Shown here: in pieces, positions 50,808-62,148 of the stretch
Layout: each line of letters begins with the position of its first letter
Position numbering within the stretch: position 1 is the first letter of the stretch
Assembly: GCF_964340395.1 (NCBI RefSeq)
Contig: NC_135569.1
Coordinates: 17,867,757 to 17,931,756, forward strand
Direction of reading: 5' to 3'
Source: Glandiceps talaboti
Taxonomy: Eukaryota > Hemichordata > Enteropneusta > Spengelidae
DNA length: 64,000 nucleotides
Position numbers and translations under genes: made by a program
Notes under the pieces: generated by a model
The model's database searches: none
What the model was told of the DNA's origin: nothing
The model's input: the letters and a program-made list of their open reading frames with translations, nothing else

Positions 50808-51720
50808 TTAGCTCCTGTATGGGAGCTGATGTCGTGGTGATGTCTGTGCAGAAATTTTGTTCCACTGATATCTCAAAAAGTATTGAAGCAAATGTTCTGC
50901 AATTTACTATGTGGCATTGTCAGGCTGGAACTTAGCACTGATTAGGTTTTGGTGGGGTGGCTTGCATAATTAATGATTTATAAATGGGGCTATACAGGCA
51001 AAACGGCTGCACCAAATTCAATGGAATTTGCTACATCTATGGATAATACAAGATTCAAAAAGCATTAAAAGTCATTATTAAACTTGTGTGAAGTTAATTA
51101 AGGGCTAATTTGCATAATTAATGAATGTTTGTATTAAACTCAGGTTATGCATCCAGAAGGGCTATATCATATTTGATGAAACTTGCAACAGATATTGATC
51201 ATACAGAGATATGATTGATAGTTCTTAATGAAATTTAGTGGTGTCAATTAATTGCTCATTAGTATAATTACCGAAATTTGATAATTGGGGCCTATACCAT
51301 GAAAGACTGTACCAAATTTGATGAAACTTGCAACAGATATTGATCATAGAGAGATATGATACATGTAGTTCTTAATGAAATTTAATGCTGTCAATTAATT
51401 GCTCATTTGCATAATTAACAAACTTTGACAATTAGGGCCTGACAAGAAAGACTGCATGAAATTTGATGAAACTTGCTAAAGATATTGACCGAGCAAAGAT
51501 GTGATGGTATCGAGTAAATTAATTGTTCATTTGCATATTTAGCTACGTTTTGTAATTAAAATGTAATGTAGAATGGCTGCACTTTATAATGAAAGGCATG
51601 AGTGCATTGTTGTCACTGTACTGATAGTTTTTGGTAGGAGTGGCTTGCATAATTAATGCTAATTTTCATAATTAATAATTTCAAATGATCAATTTCAAAT
51701 CTTGCACAATGATGATTCAA
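50808..51720 (+). mobile_element. AGCTCC-headed dispersed repeat with tandem body units
   Basis: The head is TTTTTAGCTCCTGTATGGGAGCT, a hairpin after a T run. The body has about four units of roughly 150 bp with TTTGATGAAACTTGCAACAG, ATATTGATCAT-AGAGATATG and TTGCTCATTTGCATAATTA (51160-51550). There is no coding frame. It shares the head design with the TG and CCCCGC families but not their sequence. Confidence 0.65.
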
Positions 51721-52004
51721 AATAAGGGACTTGCATCGTGTTGCTGCTGATTTGTGTACTTAGAATGGTGGCCATATTTGGTGGAAGAATCCACCATTTG
51801 TACAATAGCTCAAGAACAAAAAAGATACAGGCACTTCAATGTCTGTCCCAACACAATCAGACATGATCTTTCTGCTAGTATTGTTGTATTTGAACCTGAC
51901 CTTCAGGGTAAAAGTATATTTGGTCAAAAATTGCAAATTTAGGCAGTTGGCTATTGACTACATGTACATTTTCTTATTTGTCTTTCTCTCTCTCCTTGTT
52001 ACAG

Positions 52005-52055
52005 TTTTTCCAAATGTTCCAGAAAGACCTGGGCTACCATGTACTGGAGAAGATC
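52005..52055 (+). CDS. aPKC: aPKC exon 4 (PB1 to pseudosubstrate linker)
   Basis: Acceptor with a long pyrimidine tract, CTTGTTACAG ending at 52004, and donor GTAAGT at 52056. With the base from exon 3 it encodes IFPNVPERPGLPCTGED plus one base of an Arg codon. This matches the conserved aPKC linker F-P-x-V-P-E-R-P-G-x-P-C-x-G-E-D between PB1 and the pseudosubstrate. The exon is 51 bp, phase 1 at both ends. If the intron is retained the frame continues 73 codons and stops at 52274, inside the 21-bp array, giving a PB1-only product. Confidence 0.95.
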
Positions 52056-52169
52056 GTAAGTTTATCATACAATCTCTATGTGGTCAAATTTATCTGAAGT
52101 GTGGTGAAATTCTGTTAATCTTGCGGTGTACATGTATTTCCAACTCTGTTATACCAGTGACTTATCATT

Positions 52170-55077
52170 TCACTATGTTATGTCATTGTCTCACTATGTT
52201 ACATGTATGTCATTGTCTCACTGTGTTATGTCATTGTCTCACTGTGTTATGTCATTGTCTCACTGTGTTATGATATTGTCTCACTGTGTTATGATATTGT
52301 CTCACTATGTTATGATATTGTCTCACTGTGTTATGTCATTGTCTCACTATGTTATGATATTGTCTCACTGTGTTATGTCATTGTCTCACTGTGTTACGTC
52401 ATTGTCTCACTGTGTTATGATATTGTCTCACTGTGTTACGTCATTGTCTCACTATGTTATGATATTGTCTCACTGTGTTATGTCATTGTCTCACTGTGTT
52501 ATGATATTGTCTCACTGTGTTATGATATTGTCTCACTGTGTTATGTCATTGTCTCACTGTGTTATGTCATTGTCTCACTGTGTTATGATATTGTCTCACT
52601 GTGTTATGATATTGTCTCACTGTGTTATGATATTGTCTCACTGTGTTATGTCATTGTCTCACTGTGTTATGATATTGTCTCACTGTGTTATGATATTGTC
52701 TCACTGTGTTATGTCATTGTCTCACTGTGTTATGTCATTGTCTCACTGTGTTATGATATTGTCTCACTGTGTTATGATATTGTCTCACTGTGTTATGTCA
52801 TTGTCTCACTGTGTTATGTCATTGTCTCACTGTGTTATGTCATTGTCTCACTGTGTTATGATATTGTCTCACTGTGTTATGATATTGTCTCACTGTGTTG
52901 TGATATTGTCTCACTGTGTTATGATATTGTCTCACTGTGTTATGATATTGTCTCACTGTGTTATGTCATTGTCTCACTGTGTTACGTCATTGTCTCACTG
53001 TGTTATGATATTGTCTCACTGTGTTATGTCATTGTCTCACTGTGTTACGTCATTGTCTCACTGTGTTATGATATTGTCTCACTGTGTTATGATATTGTCT
53101 CACTGTGTTATGATATTGTCTCACTGTGTTATGTCATTGTCTCACTGTGTTATGTCATTGTCTCACTGTGTTATGATATTGTCTCACTGTGTTATGATAT
53201 TGTCTCACTGTGTTATGATATTGTCTCACTGTGTTATGATATTGTCTCACTGTGTTATGATATTGTCTCACTGTGTTATGTCATTGTCTCACTGTGTTAT
53301 GATATTGTCTCACTGTGTTATGATATTGTCTCACTGTGTTATGATATTGTCTCACTGTGTTATGATATTGTCTCACTGTGTTATGATATTGTCTCACTGT
53401 GTTATGTCATTGTCTCACTGTGTTATGATATTGTCTCACTGTGTTATGATATTGTCTCACTGTGTTACGTCATTGTCTCACTGTGTTATGTCATTGTCTC
53501 ACTGTGTTATGTCATTGTCTCACTGTGTTATGATATTGTCTCACTGTGTTATGATATTGTCTCACTGTGTTATGTCATTGTCTCACTGTGTTATGATATT
53601 GTCTCACTGTGTTATGATATTGTCTCACTGTGTTATGTCATTGTCTCACTGTGTTATGTCATTGTCTCACTGTGTTATGTCATTGTCTCACTGTGTTACG
53701 TCATTGTCTCACTGTGTTATGATATTGTCTCACTATGTTATGATATTGTCTCACTGTGTTACGTCATTGTCTCACTGTGTTATGATATTGTCTCACTTTG
53801 TTATGTCATTGTCTCACTGTGTTACGTCATTGTCTCACTGTGTTACGTCATTGTCTCACTGTGTTACGTCATTGTCTCACTGTGTTACGTCATTGTCTCA
53901 CTGTGTTACGTCATTGTCTCACTGTGTTGTGATATTGTCTCACTGTGTTATGATATTGTCTCACTGTGTTATGATATTGTCTCACTGTGTTATGTCATTG
54001 TCTCACTGTGTTGTGATATTGTCTCACTGTGTTATGTCATTGTCTCACTGTGTTATGATATTGTCTCACTGTGTTATGATATTGTCTCACTGTGTTATGA
54101 TATTGTCTCACTATGTTATGTCATTGTCTCACTGTGTTATGATATTGTCTCACTATGTTATGTCATTGTCTCACTGTGTTATGATATTGTCTCACTGTGT
54201 TATGATATTGTCTCACTGTGTTGTGATATTGTCTCACTGTGTTATGTCATTGTCTCACTGTGTTATGATATTGTCTCACTGTGTTATGATATTGTCTCAC
54301 TGTGTTATGTCATTGTCTCACTGTGTTATGTCATTGTCTCACTGTGTTATGATATTGTCTCACTGTGTTATAATATTGTCTCACTGTTATGATATTGTCT
54401 CACTGTGTTATGTCATTGTCTCACTGTGTTATGTCATTGTCTCACTGTGTTATGATATTGTCTCACTGTTATGATATTGTCTCACTGTGTTATGTCATTG
54501 TCTCACTGTGTTATGTCATTGTCTCACTGTGTTATGTCATTGTCTCACTGTGTTATGTCATTGTCTCACTGTGTTATGATATTGTCTCACTGTGTTATGA
54601 TATTGTCTCACTGTGTTATGTCATTGTCTCACTGTGTTATGATATTGTCTCACTGTGTTATGATATTGTCTCACTGTGTTATGATATTGTCTCACTGTGT
54701 TATGTCATTGTCTCACTGTGTTATGATATTGTCTCACTGTGTTATGATATTGTCTCACTGTGTTGTGATATTGTCTCACTGTGTTGTGATATTGTCTCAC
54801 TGTGTTATGTCATTGTCTCACTGTGTTACGTCATTGTCTCACTGTGTTATGATATTGTCTCACTGTGTTATGATATTGTCTCACTGTGTTATGATATTGT
54901 CTCACTGTTATGATATTGTCTCACTGTGTTATGTCATTGTCTCACTGTGTTATGTCATTGTCTCACTGTGTTATGATATTGTCTCACTGTGTTATGTCAT
55001 TGTCTCACTGTGTTATGATATTGTCTCACTGTGTTATGATATTGTCTCACTGTATTATGTCATTGTCTCACTGTGTT
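52170..55077 (+). repeat. minisatellite, 21-bp unit, about 138 copies
   Basis: The unit is CTCACTGTGTTATGATATTGT or CTCACTGTGTTATGTCATTG + T. It begins 115 bp after exon 4. With a 7-codon period, two + frames remain open for over 700 codons (MILSHCV and CYDIVSL repeats). A TG deletion recurring at 54384, 54466 and 54905 shifts the frame. I regard the frames as by-products of the array. The array fuses directly to TG-family sequence at 55078. Confidence 0.98.
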
Positions 55078-55195
55078 AGGCAACTGGATAGTCATTCAGC
55101 AAATGAACACCTATTGTTAGCATGGACTAGCATATGGATAAACATTTTTTTAAAACTGTACAGTTGTGCGTCATTGGCAGTATTTTTTTTTTGTT
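55078..55195 (+). mobile_element. TG-family repeat, 3' fragment (copy M)
   Basis: GGCAACTGGATAGTCATTCA, CAAATGAACACCTATTGTTA and GTACAGTTGTGCGTCATTGG match 6800-6905 closely. The T run at 55180-55192 ends it. Everything upstream is the 21-bp array. Confidence 0.8.
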
Positions 55196-55266
55196 AGGCC
55201 TTAGCAAAATTACTAGTGTTGTTGGTATGTCTTTAATAGTTCTATATTATTTTGTACTTTTTGCAG

Positions 55267-55352
55267 GAAATATGTACAGACGGGGAGCCAGGAGATGGAG
55301 AAAACTTTACAAAGTTAATGGCCATACCTTTGCCGCTAAGAGATTCAGCAGA
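55267..55352 (+). CDS. aPKC: aPKC exon 5 (pseudosubstrate and first C1 His)
   Basis: Acceptor TTTTTGCAG ends at 55266 and donor GTGAGT begins at 55353. It completes the Arg codon and encodes [18 protein letters not shown], then [10 protein letters not shown], ending in phase 0. [12 protein letters not shown] is the aPKC pseudosubstrate, a substrate-like basic motif with Ala where Ser/Thr would be. In the family it occupies the kinase cleft and holds the enzyme inactive. The His of HTF is the first zinc ligand of the C1 domain. The motif is essentially identical to vertebrate and fly aPKC. Confidence 0.98.
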
Positions 55353-55425
55353 GTGAGTTGTAACTGTCTTAGTATTGCTTTTAATGAAATATTGTTAAGG
55401 GATGATATCAAAATCAAACACACCG

Positions 55426-56914
55426 TAATTACGCGTCCTCACGAGTAGCTCCTCGCAGCTCCTCGTTCACTTTTCTTTGTTTTCCGTAAAGATGTCATCT
55501 TTGAGCATAGATACACGTAATTTTTTATCGCCAACACACAATAGATAGTGATTCTCACCTTCCGTGTTTCCAATGATGACATCGGCTTCTATCGTAGTTC
55601 ACTGTAGTAGTTGGTCGTAGTTTGTCATAATTTTCGATCATCAAAGAAAACCACGTACTCCAGCCAGTACTGTGCTGATGAAACTAGTACTGTACATGTT
55701 TTATGAGTGCAAGTTCATGGGCGATATTCATAAAAAAGCAATTAGATACGCACGAAATCAAAGTTGCAATATTCAGTAAATCTTTTACAACGTACATAAT
55801 GGTATGTAGAAACTGCATTGATTTGAAATTTGTGATGGACGCATGAACATAATATTGTAACAGTCCCGGGTTAACAGTAAATCTTTGAGGAAGATTATCG
55901 TGAATTGAAGTGAGTTTCAAAGCATCAATCGCGGTTAGACTTTTTTTTTTTTGCACGGTCGATAAACTAACACTACAACTTCAACTTACAAGCTCACGCT
56001 TGGCGGCCATGGTAGGGCCAAGAAATACAGTTGAATTTCCGGGTTGCGGAAGTGCAGTTTTGATTTTTATATCGTTGATAAACAGGATATGTTTTATATA
56101 TTCTAAAACAACAACTAATTTTTTATGTTTCTCAGTACAGTAACATTCCTAAATGATGGGGTTGAGTTGAGAAATTGCAATGTTCGGCAACACGTGGCGT
56201 GACGTCGGTAGATCAGCATAGAGACGCAAGTGATGAATGTATTCAGTTATTCGTAACGCGAAATTTTGTTATATAAATGACGTTTTTCCTCAAAATTTTG
56301 AAGAAACACAATGTTTTTAGGTGACTTCTAAATCAGTCAAATCAAACTATTAATGCAAGATAAGCTTTAGTTTTTAATTTGTTTTTGTGGACAATGTTCG
56401 AATTCGACTGACGAATCCTGCGACTCGAATCTAACACGATCAATGCACCGTTTACCAGCCAGGCGAAAATGGTCGACATGTTTGTTGACTAGCCGAGAAA
56501 TGCATAAGGAACTTGTGAGGCAGTCTGAATAAATAGATGTAAAATCCGACTTTTTGAATAAAAATTCTTCTTCAAGGTATTTTTAGGCTAGACATATTAG
56601 GTAAACATCTGAATATATTTGAAACACTTAGTTGACTAGCCGACTGTACGAATGCCATAGAAGGCATCTAATGAATAGCATTGAAAAAAGTAAGCGTGAA
56701 ACTGATTTGCACAGGAAAGAAAATGTTTTTGCTTCGTGATTTTTTCACAATGAAGACTACGCATAAATGATCGTAGTTTGGGCTCATGAATAACGGACAA
56801 TAGGTGTTTACTTTTTATTGTCTACAACCTAAAGTACATGAATATGCGTTGAGACTTATGAATATTCACCGTAGTACATAACTACTGGTAGCTACTCGTT
56901 AGGACGCGTAATTA
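55426..56914. mobile_element. 1.5-kb element with 25-bp inverted ends in intron 5
   Basis: TAATTACGCGTCCTCACGAG plus TAGCT (55426-55450) and its reverse complement at 56890-56914 differ at one position. The outer TA on both sides may be the target duplication. The interior is rich in CpG and has no long coding frame. It includes a T run at 55940-55952. A diverged piece of the same interior occurs at 60340-60600. The superfamily is unknown. Confidence 0.8.
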
Positions 56915-56923
56915 TGATGTTTT

Positions 56924-57850
56924 TAGTCCCCGCAGACGAAGTCCGCAACGGGGACTTATGGATTGGGTTCCGTCTGTCTGTGCGTCCATCCGTGCGTCCG
57001 TCCGTGCGTCCGTCCGTCCGTCTGCAGCTGTTTCTTGGAGATGCCTGGACCGATTTTTTTCAAACTTGGTACAGGGGCAACATACTATGGCATACATATG
57101 CACGTCAATTTGTTTTATGATACGATCCAATATGGCCGCCTAGCAACCATTTTGTTTGCGAATTTTCCCTGTCTAGAGCCATAACTCAGACATGCTTTAA
57201 CAGATCTCATTCAAAGTTGGTATTAGGACAGTGTTCTATGACATACATGTGCATATTCATTGTTGTCATGATACGATCCAATATGGCCGCCTAGCAGCCA
57301 TTTTGTTTGTGAATTTTCATGTCCAAAGCCATAACTCAGACATGCTTGAACAGATCTCATTCAAAGTTGGTATTAGGACAGTGTTCTATGACATACATGT
57401 GCATATCCAATTTCTTTGTGATACGATCCAATATGGCTGCCTGGCAGCCATTTTGTTTGTTAATTTTCATGTCCAAAGCCATAACTCAGACATGCTTGAA
57501 CAGATCTCATTTAAAGTTGGTATTAGGACAGTGTTCTATGACATACATGTGCATATCCATTTTCATCGTGATACGATCCAATATGGCTGCCTGGCAGCCA
57601 TTTTGTTTGTGAATTTTCCATGTCCAAAGCCATAACTCAGACTCCATTTTCATCGTGATATGATCCCCCATACCCAACCAATCCTTTATTGTTGGAGGCA
57701 TATTCCATGTCCAACAAGCACACACAACATATCTAAGTCTGTTTGTTTTAGGTTCACAAATGTTGTTGCGTGATCAGAGTAGTGATAATTCCTTAAAACC
57801 CAATTATAGCGGGGACTATGTCATTCTCAGTGACTTGTTTATTTTGATTT
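56924..57850 (+). mobile_element. hairpin-headed repeat, CCCCGC family, copy 2
   Basis: The head TTTTTAGTCCCCGCAGACGA with the pairing arm CAACGGGGACTTA is complete here. It is followed by (GTCC)n, GCCTGGACCGATTTTTTTC and three units of about 150 bp (starts near 57193, 57341, 57491). The tail is shared with 11660-11870 (CCATACCCAACCAATCCTTT, AGAGTAGTGATAATTCC). The open frames of up to 134 codons are unit translations. Confidence 0.8.
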
Positions 57851-58026
57851 CGCCCCTAAATGTACAGAATATGCAGTATCAGTTACTTGAATTCAAGGAT
57901 AGACTTTGTAAATTCACTCTGTTTAATAAAAACTTGATTTAACAAAATAAAATGCACTTTCATACACTTTCTATCCAAACATTTTGACATTGATAATGAT
58001 ATCCTGAATTGTCAAACTCTGCTTAT

Positions 58027-59335
58027 TAGCTCCGATGGATGACGTACCGGCTCCATCTATATTTCAGTGTCCATCCATTCGTAAGTGCATGTGTATGTGT
58101 CCACCTGTATCTCAAACATGCATATGCCAAATTGCCCAATTTAAATCAAACCTTCAACAAATGTCAAGAGCTGTACACCACATATGCATGTCACTTTGTT
58201 TCCTGACCTTCGCAGTCAAATTGAGGCCATTTTTGGCGGAAAAATTCACATTTCAAGGATTAACACTTCAAGTATAATTATAAATTTTATTCAAGTGTCT
58301 ACACCCATGTTATCAATAGCAAGCTTTCTAATGATACCTTTACCTTTATCTATGACCTTCATTTCAAATGCAAATAGGCATAAAAGTGTCATAAAACTTC
58401 ACATTTTGCCCACCAATTGCGGAAGCTTAATAGATTGTGACCTCATTTGAGTGTTACACCCATGTTATCTATAATGGGCTTTCTAATGAGACCTTGACCT
58501 TTAACCTTGATATCTATCTTTGGTCAAATAGTCAAAAACTCTGATTTGCCTAGTATGTACATGTACACCTGAGATGTACCTGCCAATTTCCAGTTTCAAT
58601 CAAACATAGCACAAAAGTCAGAAACACTAGTCCACGTACATATGCATAGCACTTTTTTCATGACCTTGGCAGTAATTGCTAAATGACCACCATATTTAAC
58701 TAATAACGATAGAAGTTGTTTACTTACATCACCATAGTTATCATAAACATTCACATTTTGCGCACAAAATCTTAATAGATAGAGACCTCATTTAAGTGTA
58801 TGAGCCCATGTTATCTTTTGTGCACTTTCTAATGAGACCTTGACATCAGTCTTCAAGGTCAAATGGCCAACAGTCAGTATAGTTCACATGCACAACATTG
58901 GCCCATTTAAACCAAACCTGGCACATATGTCAGCTACGGCAGTTCCCATACGCACATCACTTTGTTTCATGATAATAGGGTTGTTGATAGCTGAGCTGTT
59001 AGCTTGTGTACCTATTACAACTATAATCTGGGTTCTAACCAGCTGAGGTTTGGCTGAGTTTGATTAAAATGTAACCTAGTCTTTATGTAAGAAGGGTAAT
59101 GCTCAGTTTGATCCTGTCGAACAATGTAGGTTTTCCCCGTGATACTCTGGTTTTCTCCTGCTTTTTCAACACTAGAGCACTGCTCTTGTGGCAACCAGTC
59201 AATAAATTTCTAAATCTATTTTTGACTAATAAAGTTTATTATTATTGTTACTGACTGATTGGAGGCCATATTTGTTATAGCGTGAATTACTAAGTTGAAA
59301 TGTTGGGCCTATGTCTTCGACGAAGACTTGTTGAT
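58027..59335 (+). mobile_element. AGCTCC-headed repeat with CCCATGTTATC tandem units
   Basis: It starts TTATTAGCTCCGATGGATGA with the arm CCGGCTCCATC. The body units carry CACCCATGTTATC, TTCTAATGAGACCTTGACC and TCACTTTGTTTCATGA at 58300, 58455 and 58805. A SINE is inserted at 58975-59248. The 3' part AAGTTGAAATGTTGGGCCTA with TCTTCGACGAAGACTTG ends near 59332. Fragments of the family lie at 35699-36100 and 39168-39225. Confidence 0.6.
58975..59248 (+). mobile_element. diverged tRNA-derived SINE
   Basis: The head has TAGCTGAGCTGTTAGC (box A region) and GGGTTCTAACC (box B region). The body shares TCAGTTTGA-CCTGTCGAACAA and AGGTTTTCCCCG with the SINE at 4630. It ends AATAAAGTTTATTATTATTG. Confidence 0.65.
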
Positions 59336-59609
59336 TATTGAATTGTCGCATTTCAATTTCACTGTCTCATCTACTTCTAATTCAATGTGTGTTTACTTGT
59401 GACAATAACTCCTAATAAATGTTTAGTGAACATCCTCAAAATGGTATAATTATGAAAATAAATGTGTCGGAGAGCTTTTAATAGGCAGCCAAATTAACCC
59501 AAAATATTATAAACTCATTTTTTGCCAGTTAACATATTAACCTGGCTAACTTCAGTAGTGTTACTGGTGCTACAATATCATTGATACATTTTTTTTTGTT
59601 CACTTCTAG

Positions 59610-59741
59610 AGAGCAACATGTCATTATTGTTCGGACAGAATATGGGGCTTAGGAAGACAGGGTTATAAATGTATTGAGTGTAAATTATTAGTCCACAAGA
59701 AATGTCACAAACTGGTAAAGATCAAGTGTGGGGACTTGCTG
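59610..59741 (+). CDS. aPKC: aPKC exon 6 (body of the C1 zinc finger)
   Basis: Acceptor CACTTCTAG ends at 59609 and donor GTAAGT starts at 59742. In phase 0 it encodes 44 residues: [40 protein letters not shown] and GDLL. Joined to exon 5, the full C1 ligand pattern is present: H-x12-C-x2-C-x13-C-x2-C-x4-H-x2-C-x7-[13 protein letters not shown] and [11 protein letters not shown] are signatures of the aPKC C1 domain, which does not bind diacylglycerol in known family members. The exon is symmetric and its length matches the family. Confidence 0.98.
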
Positions 59742-60339
59742 GTAAGTACACACACATATATACACACACACATATACACACATGTCGAGTAGAAAAGGCC
59801 CTCTAACTTAGTGGGGGTTAATGTCGAATTTGAATCCATACTGTTAAGAAGAGGGGTTCCTCTCTGAAAAACTATGATAATAATGAGCAACTGGTAAGCT
59901 TGGTAATTGCTCTGTATATGAATATAAATATAACAATTATTATTTTATTTATTACTCAACTGTGCACTTTAATAAATAACAACTTTGAATAATTCAAATC
60001 AAACATATCTTATTATAATGTGGAGTTTGCCCCGTCAACAAAGTCAATACTTACCATTTGTATATAAGAGTTTTGATAACACTGATAACACCTCAGAAAT
60101 CCACAAGAATATGTCCCAATGAAAATGATATATTACTATATGCCAATGTACCTGACTGTGACTTCACATGTTTCGGACTAGTTTAAGTTTTACCCTTACA
60201 TATGAGTTATATTTGTTTGAACACCTTGCATAACATCATAACAGTATCTTCACCCAGATGGGAGAATATCAAAATATGCATTAAGTAGATGTTTATCGTC
60301 AACAGCAATCACACATGCCTTGCGCAGTATTGCGTGATC
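59742..60339. other. intron 6, first part
   Basis: It begins with ACACATATATACACA simple repeats just after the donor. No other feature is seen. Confidence 0.45.
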
Positions 60340-60600
60340 AGTAAGGTTGGAAAAAGCAAGTTTGGCACACAAGTCGACATACTACAAGCTCACGCATGGC
60401 AATACTAGGGCCTAGGGAAGCTGAATATTTAAACTTTGAAGACAAAAATTATTTTGGTGACCTCTAAATCTTGTCACATCAAACCATACAATAATGAGGA
60501 CAAACTTTAGTTTTTAATTTATTTTTCTGGATATGTCTGAATTAGAATGCTGTGACTCAATCTTACACGATCAATGTACCAGCTTGATGAAACGACTACT
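60340..60600 (+). mobile_element. decayed relative of the 55426-56914 element
   Basis: ACAAGCTCACGCATGGC, TTAGTTTTTAATTTATTTTT and TTACACGATCAATGTACCAG match 55989-56006 and 56365-56455 in order, with many changes and no terminal repeats. Confidence 0.6.
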
Positions 60601-60961
60601 TAGGGGATAGGACAGAGGTTTTTCCGTTAATCTTTATAGCGTGCAAATGTGGTTTTGAAACCACCATCTTGCTTAAAGTGTCTTTAAAATGTTTTGTAAC
60701 ATATTATGGTAGCCCTTGTTAAGATCTTCTCGTCCACATCAGACAATTAGATGTCATTCAAAAATATACCTTGGTGTGCAACAGCCCTAGAAAATGGCCA
60801 AAATAAATATGAATATCCCTGAAAACTGACCCTGGAAAATCCTGGAATTTTGTTTTGCTTTAAGTGTACGAACTGTGAGTAAAGTAATTGGAATTGTTGC
60901 CATTACCACTTACAGTGAGATGTTTATACTGATGAAAGATAATTTCTATTTTGATTCTTAG

Positions 60962-61058
60962 GAGAATGTTCATATTGTTCAACATGGTGCTTCTCATAGT
61001 TCACTGCCATTAGATTTCAAACAGAATGGAGAAAACAGTGATGTACCTCCTAAAAGAA
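60962..61058 (+). CDS. aPKC: aPKC exon 7 (hinge between C1 and kinase)
   Basis: Acceptor TTGATTCTTAG ends at 60961 and donor GTAAGT starts at 61059. It encodes ENVHIVQHGASHSSLPLDFK and QNGENSDVPPKR plus one base. This is the variable linker between C1 and the kinase domain, so identity with other species is expected to be low. Support comes from the kept frame, good splice signals and position. The last 32 coding bases and the donor are tandemly repeated twice more downstream (61083-61123 and 61153-61183). Use of the second donor would add a stop codon (TGA) within 16 codons. Confidence 0.87.
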
Positions 61059-61197
61059 GTAAGTTACATGGGTACAATCATTGGGGTGAATGGATAAAAC
61101 AGTGATGTACCTCCTAAAAGAAGTAAGTTACATGGGTACGATCACTGGGGTGAATGGAGAAAACAATTATCTCCTAAAAGAAGTAAGTTACATGAGG
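61025..61197 (+). repeat. triplicated exon end and splice donor
   Basis: ATGGAGAAAACAGTGATGTA plus CCTCCTAAAAGAAGTAAG and TTACATGGGTAC is followed by copies at 64 and about 60 bp spacing. The third copy has lost part of the middle. Each carries AGAAGTAAGTT, giving donors at 61059, 61123 and 61183. Confidence 0.9.
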
Positions 61198-61199
61198 AT

Positions 61200-61590
61200 G
61201 AAGGGGTGAGGCTAAGTTCATCCTAGCTGCGTAAGTGAATGTCCAATATTAAAGTTTCATCACATTCATCACCTCTGCATGGCACGACTTTCCACAAATA
61301 AGAGAAAAAAGTTATTGAAATCAAGTATGAACAGACCCACTGTACTGAGGTAGGGATTTCTTGGTATGTAGACAATGGAGGAGAACAGACCCACTGTACA
61401 CCTACACCGGGGTAACGATTTCTGGCTATATAACAATCATTGTATGCTGGGGTAGGAAATTCTGGGGTTTTAAACATCTGAGGAGCTTAATTATGTATAT
61501 TCACAGACAAGTAATTGAACAAGTCATTACAGTTAAGTGTACTTATGACAATGCCGATGTATGATTTTGTCCATTTTTTCTTTTATATAA
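61200..61590. other. rest of intron 7
   Basis: It holds two degenerate copies of AACAGACCCACTGTAC (61330 and 61384) and GGGGTAGGAAATTCTGG at 61450. No exon was seen. Confidence 0.5.
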
Positions 61591-61599
61591 TTTCTGAAG

Positions 61600-61685
61600 C
61601 TAAGAGTAATAGTCCAGCACCTCATAGGAAACGTCATGACAGAGATGTAACACCACAGTATAATTCACACAGTGCTGGTAGAGAG
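61600..61685 (+). CDS. aPKC: aPKC exon 8 (hinge)
   Basis: Acceptor TTTCTGAAG ends at 61599 and donor GTAAGC starts at 61686. Completing the split codon it encodes TKSNSPAPHRKRHDRDVTPQ and YNSHSAGRE, ending in phase 0. The segment is basic and Ser/Pro-rich, as expected of the linker before the kinase domain. It has no fold of its own. The sum of all eight exons from ATG 7685 is 723 bases, or 241 codons, with no stop. The next exon should begin the kinase domain beyond 64000. Confidence 0.87.
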
Positions 61686-61690
61686 GTAAG

Positions 61691-62148
61691 CAATCCCATT
61701 GTTTGATTTTCATCAACTACTGTTAATCCCATTGTTTGATTTATATCAGATTATGTCAATTCTATTGTTTGATTTATATCAGATTATGTCAATCCCATTG
61801 TTTGATTTATATCAGATTATGTCAATCCCATTGTTTGATTTATATCAGATTATGTCAATTCTATTGTTTGATTTATATCAGATTATGTCAATCCCATTGT
61901 TTGATTTATATCAGAATATGTCAATCCCATTGTTTGATTTACATCAGATTATGTCAATCCCATTGTTTGATTTATATCAGATTATGTCAATCCCATTGTT
62001 TGATTTACATCAGATTATGTCAATTCTATTGTTTGATTTATATCAGATTATGTCAATTCTATTGTTTGATTTACATCAGATTATGTCAATCCCATTGTTT
62101 GATTTATATCAGAATATGTCAATTCCATTGTTTGATTTACATCAGATT
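61691..62148 (+). repeat. minisatellite, 33-bp unit, about 14 copies
   Basis: The unit is CAATCCCATTGTTTGATTTA plus TATCAGATTATGT. It starts 5 bp after the exon 8 donor. Each unit has an acceptor-like TTTATATCAG. The 11-codon period keeps + frames open for 143-169 codons. It is not a gene. Confidence 0.97.

Noticed and set aside
52126-54474. 782- and 729-codon open frames
   Set aside because: Pure translation of the 21-bp array in two frames (7-codon period), located within an aPKC intron, with no domain.
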